Of a stretch of 64,000 nucleotides of DNA, positions 44,526-52,256 are shown in pieces. This DNA is from Streptomyces sp. NBC_00443. GTDB taxonomy: Bacteria; Actinomycetota; Actinomycetes; Streptomycetales; Streptomycetaceae. The first letter of the stretch is position 1. Each line of letters starts with the position of its first letter. A program made the position numbers and the translations under genes. The notes beneath the pieces were generated by a model. It searched no databases. It saw only the letters and a program-made list of their open reading frames with translations, and had not been told where the DNA came from. The DNA lies in assembly GCF_036014175.1 (NCBI RefSeq), contig NZ_CP107917.1, positions 1,674,001-1,738,000 of the forward strand. Reading direction: 5' to 3'.

Positions 44526-45737
44526 ATGGAGTTCCGGCAGTCGAGCAAGCTGAGCGAGGTCTGTTACGAGATCCGCGGCCCGGTGATCGAGCACGCGAAC
44601 GCGCTGGAGGAGGCGGGCCACAGCGTGCTGCGCCTGAACACCGGCAACCCCGCGCTCTTCGGCTTCGAGGCGCCGGAAGAGATCATCCAGGACATGATCC
44701 GGATGCTCCCCCAGGCGCACGGCTACACCGACTCGCGCGGCATCCTCTCCGCCCGCCGGGCCGTGGCCCAGCGCTACCAGACGCTCGGTCTGGAGGTCGG
44801 CGTCGACGACGTCTTCCTCGGCAACGGCGTGTCCGAGCTGGTCTCCATGGCCGTACAGGCACTGGTCGAGGACGGCGACGAGATCCTCATCCCCGCCCCG
44901 GACTTCCCCCTCTGGACGGCGGTGACGACCCTCGCCGGCGGCAAGGCCGTGCACTACCTGTGCGACGAGCAGGCCGACTGGTACCCGGACCTGGACGACA
45001 TGGCGTCGAAGATCACGGACCGCACGCGGGCCGTGGTCATCATCAACCCGAACAACCCGACCGGCGCGGTATACCCCAAGGAGATCCTGGAGGGCATCCT
45101 CGACCTCGCCCGCCGCCACGGCCTGATGGTCTTCGCCGACGAGATCTACGACCAGATCCTCTACGACGACGCCGTGCACCACTCGGTCGCGACCCTCGCC
45201 CCCGACCTGGTGGTCCTCACCTTCTGCGGCCTGTCCAAGACGTACCGGGTGGCGGGATTCCGTTCCGGCTGGCTCGTCGTCACCGGCCCGAGACAGCACG
45301 CGAAGGACTATCTGGAGGGCCTGACGATGCTGGCCTCCATGCGGCTGTGCGCCAACGCGCCCGCCCAGTACGCCATCCAGGCCGCGCTCGGTGGCCGCCA
45401 GTCCATCCGCGAACTGACCGTGCCGGGCGGGCGGCTGTACGAGCAGCGCAACGTGGCCTGGGAGAAGCTCAACGAGATCCCCGGCGTGTCGTGCGTGAAG
45501 CCGAAGGGCTCGCTGTACGCCTTTCCGCGCCTCGACCCCAAGGTCTACAAGATCCATGACGACGAGAAGTTCGTCCTGGACCTCCTGCTGCGGGAGAAGA
45601 TCCAGGTCGTGCAGGGCACGGGTTTCAACTGGCCGGCCCCCGATCACTTCCGGATCCTGACGCTGCCGTACGCGGACGACCTGGAGGCGGCGATCGGGCG
45701 GATCGGGCGGTTCCTGACCGGGTATCGGCAGACCTGA
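44526..45737 (+). CDS. AlaA-type pyridoxal-phosphate aminotransferase
   Basis: A 403-residue class I/II aminotransferase, closest to the glutamate-pyruvate transaminase AlaA. Landmarks: RLNTGNPALFGFEAP at 36-50, the aromatic stacking and phosphate region GNGVSELVS (99-107), NPNNPTG at 174-180, DEIYDQILYD, and Lys238 in FCGLSKTYRVAGFRSGW as the Schiff-base lysine. It would convert pyruvate and glutamate to alanine and 2-oxoglutarate, although related enzymes accept other oxo acids. GGAGGGGCGAG precedes the ATG. Confidence 0.92.
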   Translation: MEFRQSSKLSEVCYEIRGPVIEHANALEEAGHSVLRLNTGNPALFGFEAPEEIIQDMIRMLPQAHGYTDSRGILSARRAVAQRYQTLGLEVGVDDVFLGNGVSELVSMAVQALVEDGDEILIPAPDFPLWTAVTTLAGGKAVHYLCDEQADWYPDLDDMASKITDRTRAVVIINPNNPTGAVYPKEILEGILDLARRHGLMVFADEIYDQILYDDAVHHSVATLAPDLVVLTFCGLSKTYRVAGFRSGWLVVTGPRQHAKDYLEGLTMLASMRLCANAPAQYAIQAALGGRQSIRELTVPGGRLYEQRNVAWEKLNEIPGVSCVKPKGSLYAFPRLDPKVYKIHDDEKFVLDLLLREKIQVVQGTGFNWPAPDHFRILTLPYADDLEAAIGRIGRFLTGYRQT

Positions 45738-45763
45738 GCGTCCAGGGTGGGTAGAACCGGGGC

Positions 45764-46297
45764 ATGAGTACCCGCCCTCTGCTGCTCCTGGACGTGGATG
45801 GTCCGCTCAACCCGTTCCGCGCCCCGTACCTCCGCCATCGCGGCTACGTGACGTGCCGGCTGCACCCCGCCAACTGGTCCGCCCGGCAGCGGCCGGGGTC
45901 CCGGCGGTTGCGCCGGGGACTGAAGGTGCGCCTGCATCCGGGGCACGGGGAGCGGCTGCTGGCGCTGCCGTACGAGCTGGCGTGGGCCACCACCTGGCAG
46001 CACCAGGCCAACGAGATGATCGGGCCGGTGATCGGGCTGCCGCGTGATCTGCCGGTCATCGAGTGGCCCGAGCTGTTCGGGACGGATCCGGACGGGCTGT
46101 ACTGGAAGACCCGGCACGTGGTCGCATGGGCGGCGGGGCGGCCCTTCGTCTGGGTCGACGACATGATCACCGACCTGGACGTACGGCATGTCGCAGCCCA
46201 CCATGACGCGGCCGCGCTGCTCGTGCCGGTCGACGCGCGCAAGGGGCTGTGTGAGCGGGACTTCGCGGAGTTGGAGCGGTGGGCTCTTAGCCTGTGA
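45764..46297 (+). CDS. HAD-like hydrolase domain protein
   Basis: A 177-residue protein starting MSTRPLLLLDVDGPLNPFRA, in which DVDGPLN is HAD motif I (DxDG). A later VWVDDMITDLDVRH supplies the acidic motif IV. The cap is minimal. Small HAD proteins of this group in actinobacteria are annotated as secreted or hypothetical, and the substrate is unknown. It starts 26 bases after the aminotransferase stop and ends 3 bases before the phosphatase gene, so the three form an operon. Confidence 0.75.
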   Translation: MSTRPLLLLDVDGPLNPFRAPYLRHRGYVTCRLHPANWSARQRPGSRRLRRGLKVRLHPGHGERLLALPYELAWATTWQHQANEMIGPVIGLPRDLPVIEWPELFGTDPDGLYWKTRHVVAWAAGRPFVWVDDMITDLDVRHVAAHHDAAALLVPVDARKGLCERDFAELERWALSL

Positions 46298-46300
46298 CCC

Positions 46301-46900
46301 ATGAGTGATCTCTTTCTCGTCCGGCACGGCGAGACCGCTTGGTCGCTGTCCGGGCGGCACACGGGCCGGACGGACGTACCGCTCACCGAGCACGGGCGGG
46401 AGGAGGCGCGGCGGCTGGTGCCGATGATCCGCTCGCACCGGATCGGGGCGGCGTTCGTCAGCCCGTCACAACGGGCGCGGGAGACCGCCGAGCTGATCGG
46501 ACTGCACGACGTGCGGGTCGACGCCGATCTGCGGGAGTGGGACTACGGCGGCTACGAGGGCATCACGACCGTCGAGATCCAGCGCGAGCGGCCGGGGTGG
46601 TTCCTGTTCACGGACGGGGTCGCGCCGGGGCCGCCCGACCGTCCAGGGGAGAGTCCGGAGCAGGTCGGGGAGCGCGCCGACCGGATGCTGGCCAAGGTGG
46701 ACGCCGCCTTCGCCAACACCGAGGGGTGCGTGGTGCTCGTGGCGCACGGTCACTTCCTGCGGGTGCTCACGGCCCGGCGGCTCGGGCTGCCGGCGGCGGA
46801 CGGGGCGCTGTTCCAGCTGGCGACGGGGACCCTGTGCCGGCTGGGTACGGAGCACGGTCGGCCCGTGATCGCCGGGTGGAATGTCAGACCCGGGTCGTAG
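46301..46900 (+). CDS. Histidine phosphatase (phosphoglycerate mutase-like)
   Basis: A 199-residue protein with the phosphohistidine signature LVRHGET at 6-12, an SPSQRARETAELIG arginine motif, the catalytic acid in LREWDYGGYEG and the second histidine in VAHGHFLRVL. The EWDYGxYEG element is typical of the cobC/GpmB-like acid phosphatase group rather than glycolytic mutase. The substrate is unknown. It is probably co-transcribed with the HAD gene 3 bases upstream, and a hairpin follows. Confidence 0.88.
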   Translation: MSDLFLVRHGETAWSLSGRHTGRTDVPLTEHGREEARRLVPMIRSHRIGAAFVSPSQRARETAELIGLHDVRVDADLREWDYGGYEGITTVEIQRERPGWFLFTDGVAPGPPDRPGESPEQVGERADRMLAKVDAAFANTEGCVVLVAHGHFLRVLTARRLGLPAADGALFQLATGTLCRLGTEHGRPVIAGWNVRPGS

Positions 46901-46918
46901 CCTTCCCAGCGGATGGGC

Positions 46919-46941
46919 CGGTCCCCGCCTGGAGGGGACCG
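46919..46941 (+). terminator. Terminator after the histidine phosphatase gene
   Basis: CGGTCCCC (46919-46926) pairs with GGGGACCG (46934-46941) around a 7-base loop, 19 bases past the stop. Confidence 0.5.
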
Positions 46942-46994
46942 ACGCCGTGCCCGGAGGCCGGGTCGGCACCCCAGCGCCCGGGAAGGAGCACGCC

Positions 46995-47633
46995 GTGACG
47001 CGACCGCCGACCGCCGCCCAGCGGCATGTCATCGATGCCGCGGACCCCGTCACCGGACGACTGAGGGGTACGGAGGCCCAGCTCGCGGCGCTGGTGAAGC
47101 GGGGGCTCGCCTTCCGGCACCCGCGGCCGCCGCACGATCACTTCCTGACGTCGGCAGGGCATCGGATACGGGAGACGGAGCCCTCCGAGCCGACGGCGCT
47201 TGCGGAGCCCCCGGCCGCCGCGGCCGGCGATGTGTTCGCGGCGCGGATCGGCGGCGAGGAGGACGCCCCGAGGACGGGGCCGGCGCGGCTGCGTGAGGTA
47301 CGGGGCGCGTGGCAGGGCCTGCTGGAGCTGCGCCGGATGACCAATCCGGACGGGGCGACGGACCGGCCGTGCGCATGGGAGCGTACGCATCTGGTGCAGG
47401 CCGCCGCGCTCGCCCTGGAGGCCGCCGGGCACCGTCCTGGCGAGGGGGACTCCGGGGAGGGCTACCGGGTGCGGGCCACTCCACAACCCGAGGCGGTCGC
47501 CGTGCGCGAGCCCGATGCCACGCGCCTGCGGGAGTGCGCGGCCACACTGGAGGAGGCGGGATGGCAGGTCGGCGAGTACACCGAGCCTCGCACAAGAGCG
47601 CGATATCTACTGGCATCCCCAAGACGCATGTAG
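46995..47633 (+). CDS. Hypothetical protein
   Basis: A 212-residue protein from GTG 46995, 6 bases after GGAAGGAG. It begins MTRPPTAAQRHVIDAADPVT and includes RETEPSEPTALAEPPAAAAG (a likely linker) and WERTHLVQAAALALEAAGHR. The N-terminal part resembles a small winged-helix-like segment but not clearly enough to assign. No membrane span or metal motif is seen. A frame-compatible 52-base gap leads to the thioesterase gene. Confidence 0.65.
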   Translation: MTRPPTAAQRHVIDAADPVTGRLRGTEAQLAALVKRGLAFRHPRPPHDHFLTSAGHRIRETEPSEPTALAEPPAAAAGDVFAARIGGEEDAPRTGPARLREVRGAWQGLLELRRMTNPDGATDRPCAWERTHLVQAAALALEAAGHRPGEGDSGEGYRVRATPQPEAVAVREPDATRLRECAATLEEAGWQVGEYTEPRTRARYLLASPRRM

Positions 47634-47685
47634 AGGGCACATGCCAGGATCGGAACGATCAGGGATCGCAGGCGAAAGGGAAGTC

Positions 47686-48108
47686 GTGACCGAGCAGTTT
47701 TCCGTTCCGGTGACCGTCCGAGGGTACGAGACGGATGTGCAGGGACACCTCAATCAGGCGGTGTACCTGAACTATGCGGAACACGCCCGCTGGGCGCTGC
47801 TGCATGCGGCCGGTATCAGCCAGACCGGGCTCACCTCCAAGGGCGTGGGACCGGTGGCTCTGGAGACGACCATCCGCTACAAGCGCGAGCTGCTCGCGGG
47901 CGACGAGGTCGAAGTGACGTGCGCCTTCACCTGGGGCGGTGGCAAGACGTTCACCATCGAGCAGACCATCCGCAAGACCGACGGCACGGTGGCGGCCGAG
48001 ATCACGGCGGTCGGCGGAATCCTGGACCTCCAGGAGCGCAGGCTGGTCGCCCGTCCCGACGAGGTCTTCAAGGAGCTGGCGTCGGACCCGAGCCTGTTCG
48101 GGCTCTAG
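47686..48108 (+). CDS. Hotdog-fold acyl-CoA thioesterase (FadM/YbgC-like)
   Basis: A 140-residue hotdog protein; GTG 47686 has GAAAGGGAAG upstream. The signature VRGYETDVQGHLNQAVYLNY carries the catalytic-type Asp in the 4-hydroxybenzoyl-CoA thioesterase pattern, and GPVALETTIRYKRELLAGDE completes the fold. It hydrolyses acyl-CoA esters in the cytoplasm. The chain-length preference is unknown. It converges on the HxlR gene with 19 bases between them. Confidence 0.87.
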   Translation: MTEQFSVPVTVRGYETDVQGHLNQAVYLNYAEHARWALLHAAGISQTGLTSKGVGPVALETTIRYKRELLAGDEVEVTCAFTWGGGKTFTIEQTIRKTDGTVAAEITAVGGILDLQERRLVARPDEVFKELASDPSLFGL

Positions 48109-48127
48109 CCACACCTTCGGACTCCGG

Positions 48128-48523
48128 TCACACCGGCTCCGTCGTGTGCTCCTCGTCGTAGGTGGCACGGGACTCGGCGATGTAGACCCGGTTCCGCTCG
48201 GCCCAGTCGGTCAGGCGTTGCAGGGTCTCGTACAACTCCCGCGCCACCGGCGTCAGTTCGTATTCCACCTTCGGCGGCACCGTCGGATGGACGGTGCGGG
48301 TGACGAGGCCGTCGCGCTCCAGATTGCGCAGCGTGAGGGTCAGCATCCGGCGGCTGATGCCCTCGATGCTGCGCTCCAGCTCGGTGAAGCGAATGGGTCC
48401 GTGCGCGGCGGCGACGAGGATCTGAACGCTCCACTTCCCGGAGACCCTGTCAAGAACCTCGCGGACCGGGCACGCGTGCGCGTTCACTGCCTCGACGGTT
48501 ACACCCGTGTTCCTCTGGGACAT
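48128..48523 (-). CDS. HxlR-family regulator divergent from an MFS transporter
   Basis: A 131-residue single-domain HxlR protein: CPVREVLDRVSGKWSVQILV at 18-37, the typical N-terminal Cys18, then ELERSIEGISRRMLTLTLRN and VEYELTPVARELYETLQRLT. HxlR proteins sense electrophiles or oxidants, often through this N-terminal cysteine, and repress a divergent gene. Here that gene is a DHA2-type MFS exporter, and the 93-base spacer contains an 11-bp inverted repeat likely to be its operator. Confidence 0.9.
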   Translation of the reverse strand: MSQRNTGVTVEAVNAHACPVREVLDRVSGKWSVQILVAAAHGPIRFTELERSIEGISRRMLTLTLRNLERDGLVTRTVHPTVPPKVEYELTPVARELYETLQRLTDWAERNRVYIAESRATYDEEHTTEPV

Positions 48524-48544
48524 CGGACTGCCTCCTTATGCCGC

Positions 48545-48597
48545 TCTCCAATGGTCACTCACGATGTACCCCGTTACAAGTCGTGCACCATTGGAGA
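48545..48597. promoter_or_regulatory. Inverted-repeat operator between hxlR and the MFS gene
   Basis: TCTCCAATGGT (48545-48555) and ACCATTGGAGA (48587-48597) are perfect inverted repeats 42 bases apart centre to centre, four helical turns. Inside them CACGA/TCGTG and TGTA/TTACA continue the symmetry. Confidence 0.6.
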
Positions 48598-48616
48598 ATC
48601 CGGAGGCAGGACCGCC

Positions 48617-50044
48617 ATGACGGCCATCGTCGGGTCCCCGACGCGGACACCACACCGAACGTACTCCCGCTGGGCGTCCCTCGTCGTCCTGTGCGCGGGG
48701 ACGCTGATGACGATCCTGGACGGCAACATCGTCACGGTCGCCATGCCCGCCATCCAGAGCGACCTCGGCTTCTCGGGGCCGGGCCTCGCCTGGGTCGTCA
48801 ACGCCTACCTGATCCCCTTCGGCGGGTTGCTGCTGCTGGCGGGCCGGCTCGGCGACCTGGTCGGCCGCAAACGGATGTTCACCGCGGGGCTCGCCGTGTT
48901 CACCGCCGCCTCCGTGCTGTGCGGGGTGGCGACCGAGCAGGGCGTGCTGATCGCGGCGCGCGCACTGCAGGGCGTGGGCGGGGCGATGACCTCGGCCGTG
49001 GTGCTGGGCATGCTGGTGGCGCTGTTCCCCGAGCCACACGAACAGGCCCGCGCCATCGCGGTGTTCAGCGCGGTCGGCGCGGCGGGCGGAGCGCTCGGCA
49101 CGTTCCTCGGCGGGGCGCTGACCGAGGCCCTGAACTGGCACTGGATCTTCCTGATCAACCTGCCGATCGGGATCTTGGCATGGCTCGCGGCGCTACGGGT
49201 GCTGGAGCCGGACCGCGGCGCCGGGCTCGGCAGGGGCGCCGACTACCCGGGCGCGGCGCTGGTCACCGGCGCGCTGATGCTCACGGTGTACGTCATCGTC
49301 GGCGCCGGTGAGCGCGACCTGACCGCCACTCTGCTCCTGGCCGCCCTGGCCCTCGCCCTGTTCGTGGCGTTCACGCTCCGTCAGGCGTGGGCGGCGCGTC
49401 CGCTGCTGCGGCTGCGCCTGTTCGGCTCCCGGCTGCTGAGCGGCGCGAACGCCGTGCAGATCCTGATGATCGCGACGATGTACGGCTTCCAGTTCATCGG
49501 CGCGCTGTACCTACAACGCGTCCTGGGTTACGGCGAGTTGCTCACCGGTACGGCGTTCCTGCCGGCGCCGATCGCCATCGGCGTGCTGATGCTGGGCCTG
49601 TCGGCGCGGACCGTCGGCCGCTACGGGGCCTACCGGGTCCTGCTGGCGGGGCTGGTCCTCATCGTCGCGGGCATGGCGCTGCTGAGCCGCGCGCCGGTCG
49701 ACGGCTCGTACCTCACCGACGTACTCCCGCCGCTGCTTCTGCTCGCCACCGGCTTCGCCGCGGCGATGCCCGCGCTGACCGGGCTCGCGATGTCGGGGGC
49801 CCGCGAGGAGGACACGGGGCTGGCGTCCGGACTGTTCAACACCACGCAGGTGGTGGGCGGTTCGCTGGGCCTGGCGGTGCTCTCGGTCCTGGCCGCGAGC
49901 CGCACCGAAGGCCTGCGCGAGCGCGGTACGGAACTGGTGGCCGCGACGGCAGCGGGTTATCAACTGGCTTTCCAGGTAGGGATGTTGATCGCGGCGGGCG
50001 CACTGGTACTGGCGGCGGCCGCGCTGCGAACGCGGCAGAACTGA
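48617..50044 (+). CDS. MFS multidrug-type transporter (DHA2 family, 14 TM)
   Basis: A 475-residue integral membrane protein with about 14 helices. The DHA family motif lies early (TLMTILDGNIVTVAMPAIQS), followed by GRLGDLVGRKRMF (motif A) and GVGGAMTSAVVLGMLVALFP with motif C-like GGALGTFLGGALTEALNWHW. This is the profile of proton-driven exporters of hydrophobic compounds and antibiotics. It is controlled, most probably, by the divergent HxlR regulator. Confidence 0.92.
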   Translation: MTAIVGSPTRTPHRTYSRWASLVVLCAGTLMTILDGNIVTVAMPAIQSDLGFSGPGLAWVVNAYLIPFGGLLLLAGRLGDLVGRKRMFTAGLAVFTAASVLCGVATEQGVLIAARALQGVGGAMTSAVVLGMLVALFPEPHEQARAIAVFSAVGAAGGALGTFLGGALTEALNWHWIFLINLPIGILAWLAALRVLEPDRGAGLGRGADYPGAALVTGALMLTVYVIVGAGERDLTATLLLAALALALFVAFTLRQAWAARPLLRLRLFGSRLLSGANAVQILMIATMYGFQFIGALYLQRVLGYGELLTGTAFLPAPIAIGVLMLGLSARTVGRYGAYRVLLAGLVLIVAGMALLSRAPVDGSYLTDVLPPLLLLATGFAAAMPALTGLAMSGAREEDTGLASGLFNTTQVVGGSLGLAVLSVLAASRTEGLRERGTELVAATAAGYQLAFQVGMLIAAGALVLAAAALRTRQN

Positions 50045-50117
50045 GCACAACCATTCGGATACCCCGTGGGTCACATCATGCAGGAGCAACCAACTCCAAT
50101 GGTTACCAGGGGGAAAT

Positions 50118-50567
50118 ATGCGATTCACCCGTTCTATCCTGTCTGGCGCCGCGGTGGCGGCCCTGATGGTGGGGAGCACGGCCGCCCTGGCCGCACCCGC
50201 CTCCGCGGCGCCCAACACCACCCCGCAGAAGGTCTGCGGAAGCGCCTACAAGACCGTGAACTCGGCGCCCGTCGGCACGCTGGGCACCGTCTACCTGACG
50301 TACAACGCCTCCAACGGCGAGAACTGCGTCGTGACCATCCGCAAGAACCCGGGCACCGCCCAGGACATGTCCGCGTGGATCTACGTCCCCGACACCGAGG
50401 AGTTCCACGAGGACAACGGCACCTTCACGTCGTACGCCGGACCGACCTACGTCACCGGCAAGGGCCACTGCGTCGACTGGGGCGGCCACATCAAGAACGT
50501 GTACGTACAGGTGACCGGCTCCAACTGCGGTTCCCTGAAGGAGAACCGGGTGACCTTCACCCGCTGA
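50118..50567 (+). CDS. SapA-like spore-associated protein
   Basis: A 149-residue secreted protein: signal peptide 1-31 (SGAAVAALMVGSTAALAAPA, then Ser-Ala-Ala) and a mature domain starting KVCGSAYKTVNSAPVGTLGT with YLTYNASNGENCVVTIRKNP, FTSYAGPTYVTGKGHCVDWG and a final Cys. The four cysteines and the G-tvyLTYn-NG-nCVVT pattern match spore-associated protein A of S. coelicolor, a small protein found on spores. ATG 50118 follows AGGGGGAAAT. Its role is not known in detail. Confidence 0.85.
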   Translation: MRFTRSILSGAAVAALMVGSTAALAAPASAAPNTTPQKVCGSAYKTVNSAPVGTLGTVYLTYNASNGENCVVTIRKNPGTAQDMSAWIYVPDTEEFHEDNGTFTSYAGPTYVTGKGHCVDWGGHIKNVYVQVTGSNCGSLKENRVTFTR

Positions 50568-50583
50568 TCCGGCACAGTGACAT

Positions 50584-50626
50584 GGCTCGCCCTGGCAGGA
50601 CTCCCGGAGTTCCGCCAGGGCGGGCC
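50584..50626. terminator. Bidirectional terminator, 13-bp stem with one wobble
   Basis: GGCTCGCCCTGGC (50584-50596) pairs with GCCAGGGCGGGCC (50614-50626) with one T-G pair. It lies between the convergent sapA-like and permease genes. Confidence 0.7.
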
Positions 50627-50641
50627 ACCCGGCGTCGTACC

Positions 50642-52036
50642 TCATGGCGTGGCCGGCGCCCGGGTCGCCCCGGTGATCTCCTCTCCTGCCTCCATGGGGT
50701 GGGTGACGTCCTGCGCGTCGCGGCCCCTGCCGAGGTGGTTGAAGACGAGGTTGAGCGCCACCGCCGCCACACAGCCCGTCGAGATGCCGGAGTCGAGGAC
50801 GATCCGCGCCGTCTCCGGGAAGGCGTGGTAGAACTCAGGCGCCGTGATGGGGACGATGCCGACGGCCAGGGAGACGGCGACGATCAGGACGTTGTTGTCC
50901 CGGTCCAGGCCGGCCCGGACCAGGGTCTGGATGCCGCTGGCCGCCACCGAACCGAACAGGACCACGCCCGCACCGCCGAGCACCGGGCGCGGTACGACCG
51001 CGATGAGCGACGCGGCCATCGGGCACAGGCCCATCAGGACCAGGAAGCCGCCGCCCGCGGCGACGACGTACCGGCTGCGGATCTTCGTCATCGCGACCAG
51101 GCCGATGTTCTGGGCGAAGGCGCTGCACATGAAGCCGTTGAAGAGCGGGCTTATCGCCGAGCCGAGGGTGTCGGCGCGCAGGCCCGCCGCGATGGTCTTC
51201 TCGTCGGCCGGGCGGTCGACGATCTCACCCAACGCCAGCATGTCGGCGGTCGATTCGGTCATCGACACCACCATCACCACGCACAGCGAGATGATCGCGG
51301 CGAGCTGGAACTGCGGGGCACCGAAGTGGAACGGGGTCGGGAAGCCGATGACGGCCGCGTCCGTGACGGGCCCGAAGTCGGTGACGCCGAACGGGATCGC
51401 GATCAGCGTGCCCGCCACCAGGCCGAGCAGGACCGCGATCTGCTTGACGAAGCCCGTGGTGAAGCGGCGCAGGAGCAGGACGATCAGCAGGGTCCCGCCC
51501 GCCAGGCCCAGGTTCGTCGCCGAACCGTAGTCGTCGGCGGCCGGGTTGGGGCCCTGCGACCAGCCGAAGGCGACGGGGAGCAGCGAGATGCCGATCAGGG
51601 TGATGACCGTACCCGTCACGACCGGCGGGAAGAAGCGCACCGCCTTGCTGAAGAAGGGGGCGGCGAGGAAGCCGAGCAGGCCGGCGACGATCACCGCGCC
51701 GAAGATGACCGGCAGGGCGTCGGACTTGTCCTCGGTGGAGGCGACGATCGCGGTCATGGGGGCGACGCCGGCGAAGGTGACGCCGTTGACGAACGGCAGC
51801 CGGGCGCCGATCTTCCATATCCCGAGGGTCTGGAGGAAGGTGGCGAGGCCCGCGGTGAACAGACAGGCGCCGGTGAGGAAGGTCAGATCGGTCGCGGAGA
51901 GGCCTATGGCCGCGCCGACGATCAGGGGTGGGGCGACCACTCCCGCGTACATGGCGGCCACATGCTGCAGGCCGGTCGTCGCCATTTTCAGGGCGGGGAG
52001 TTTCTCGTCGACTGGATGAACGGACTTGGCGGACAC
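50642..52036 (-). CDS. NCS2-family purine (xanthine/urate) permease
   Basis: A 464-residue membrane protein of the nucleobase-ascorbate transporter family with about 14 hydrophobic segments. The family signature QNIGLVAMTK (Q-N-x-G-x4-T-K) and the substrate-binding TESTADMLALGE segment are intact; acidic residues at these positions are typical of xanthine/uric acid:H+ symporters. GTG 52036 starts it. It follows 8-oxoguanine deaminase on the same strand, but two hairpins lie between, so it may be transcribed separately. It would bring xanthine or urate into the cell for the enzymes encoded upstream. Confidence 0.9.
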   Translation of the reverse strand: MSAKSVHPVDEKLPALKMATTGLQHVAAMYAGVVAPPLIVGAAIGLSATDLTFLTGACLFTAGLATFLQTLGIWKIGARLPFVNGVTFAGVAPMTAIVASTEDKSDALPVIFGAVIVAGLLGFLAAPFFSKAVRFFPPVVTGTVITLIGISLLPVAFGWSQGPNPAADDYGSATNLGLAGGTLLIVLLLRRFTTGFVKQIAVLLGLVAGTLIAIPFGVTDFGPVTDAAVIGFPTPFHFGAPQFQLAAIISLCVVMVVSMTESTADMLALGEIVDRPADEKTIAAGLRADTLGSAISPLFNGFMCSAFAQNIGLVAMTKIRSRYVVAAGGGFLVLMGLCPMAASLIAVVPRPVLGGAGVVLFGSVAASGIQTLVRAGLDRDNNVLIVAVSLAVGIVPITAPEFYHAFPETARIVLDSGISTGCVAAVALNLVFNHLGRGRDAQDVTHPMEAGEEITGATRAPATP

Positions 52037-52146
52037 TGCGGCTCTCCTCCGGTCGGTTACACGGCGGCTCTGACGTGGGTTTCAGGGAGGTGGTGCGCGG
52101 TCGTGCGGGACCGGGGACGGGCCCGTTTTGGGGAAACGGTGACCGT

Positions 52147-52178
52147 TCCGGGGCGCACGCATGGGCGTGCGCCCCGGA
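52147..52178 (-). terminator. Terminator-type hairpin before the permease, 14-bp stem
   Basis: TCCGGGGCGCACGC (52147-52160) and GCGTGCGCCCCGGA (52165-52178) pair perfectly with an ATGG loop. It lies 111 bases upstream of the permease start. Confidence 0.7.
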
Positions 52179-52214
52179 GACGGCCGCCATGGACCCCGCT
52201 CGGGTCCACGGCTA

Positions 52215-52242
52215 CCGGTCGGGAGCCGTCCCTCCCGACCGG
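52215..52242 (-). terminator. Terminator after 8-oxoguanine deaminase, 11-bp stem
   Basis: CCGGTCGGGAG (52215-52225) and CTCCCGACCGG (52232-52242) pair perfectly, 15 bases past the stop codon. With the next hairpin it forms a tandem terminator. Confidence 0.7.
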
Positions 52243-52256
52243 AGATCTTCAACTGA

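Noticed and set aside
44439..45647. Upstream extension of the HxlR gene to about 611 residues
   Set aside because: The extra part is antisense to the aminotransferase, whose motifs are complete; the real protein starts near 44438.
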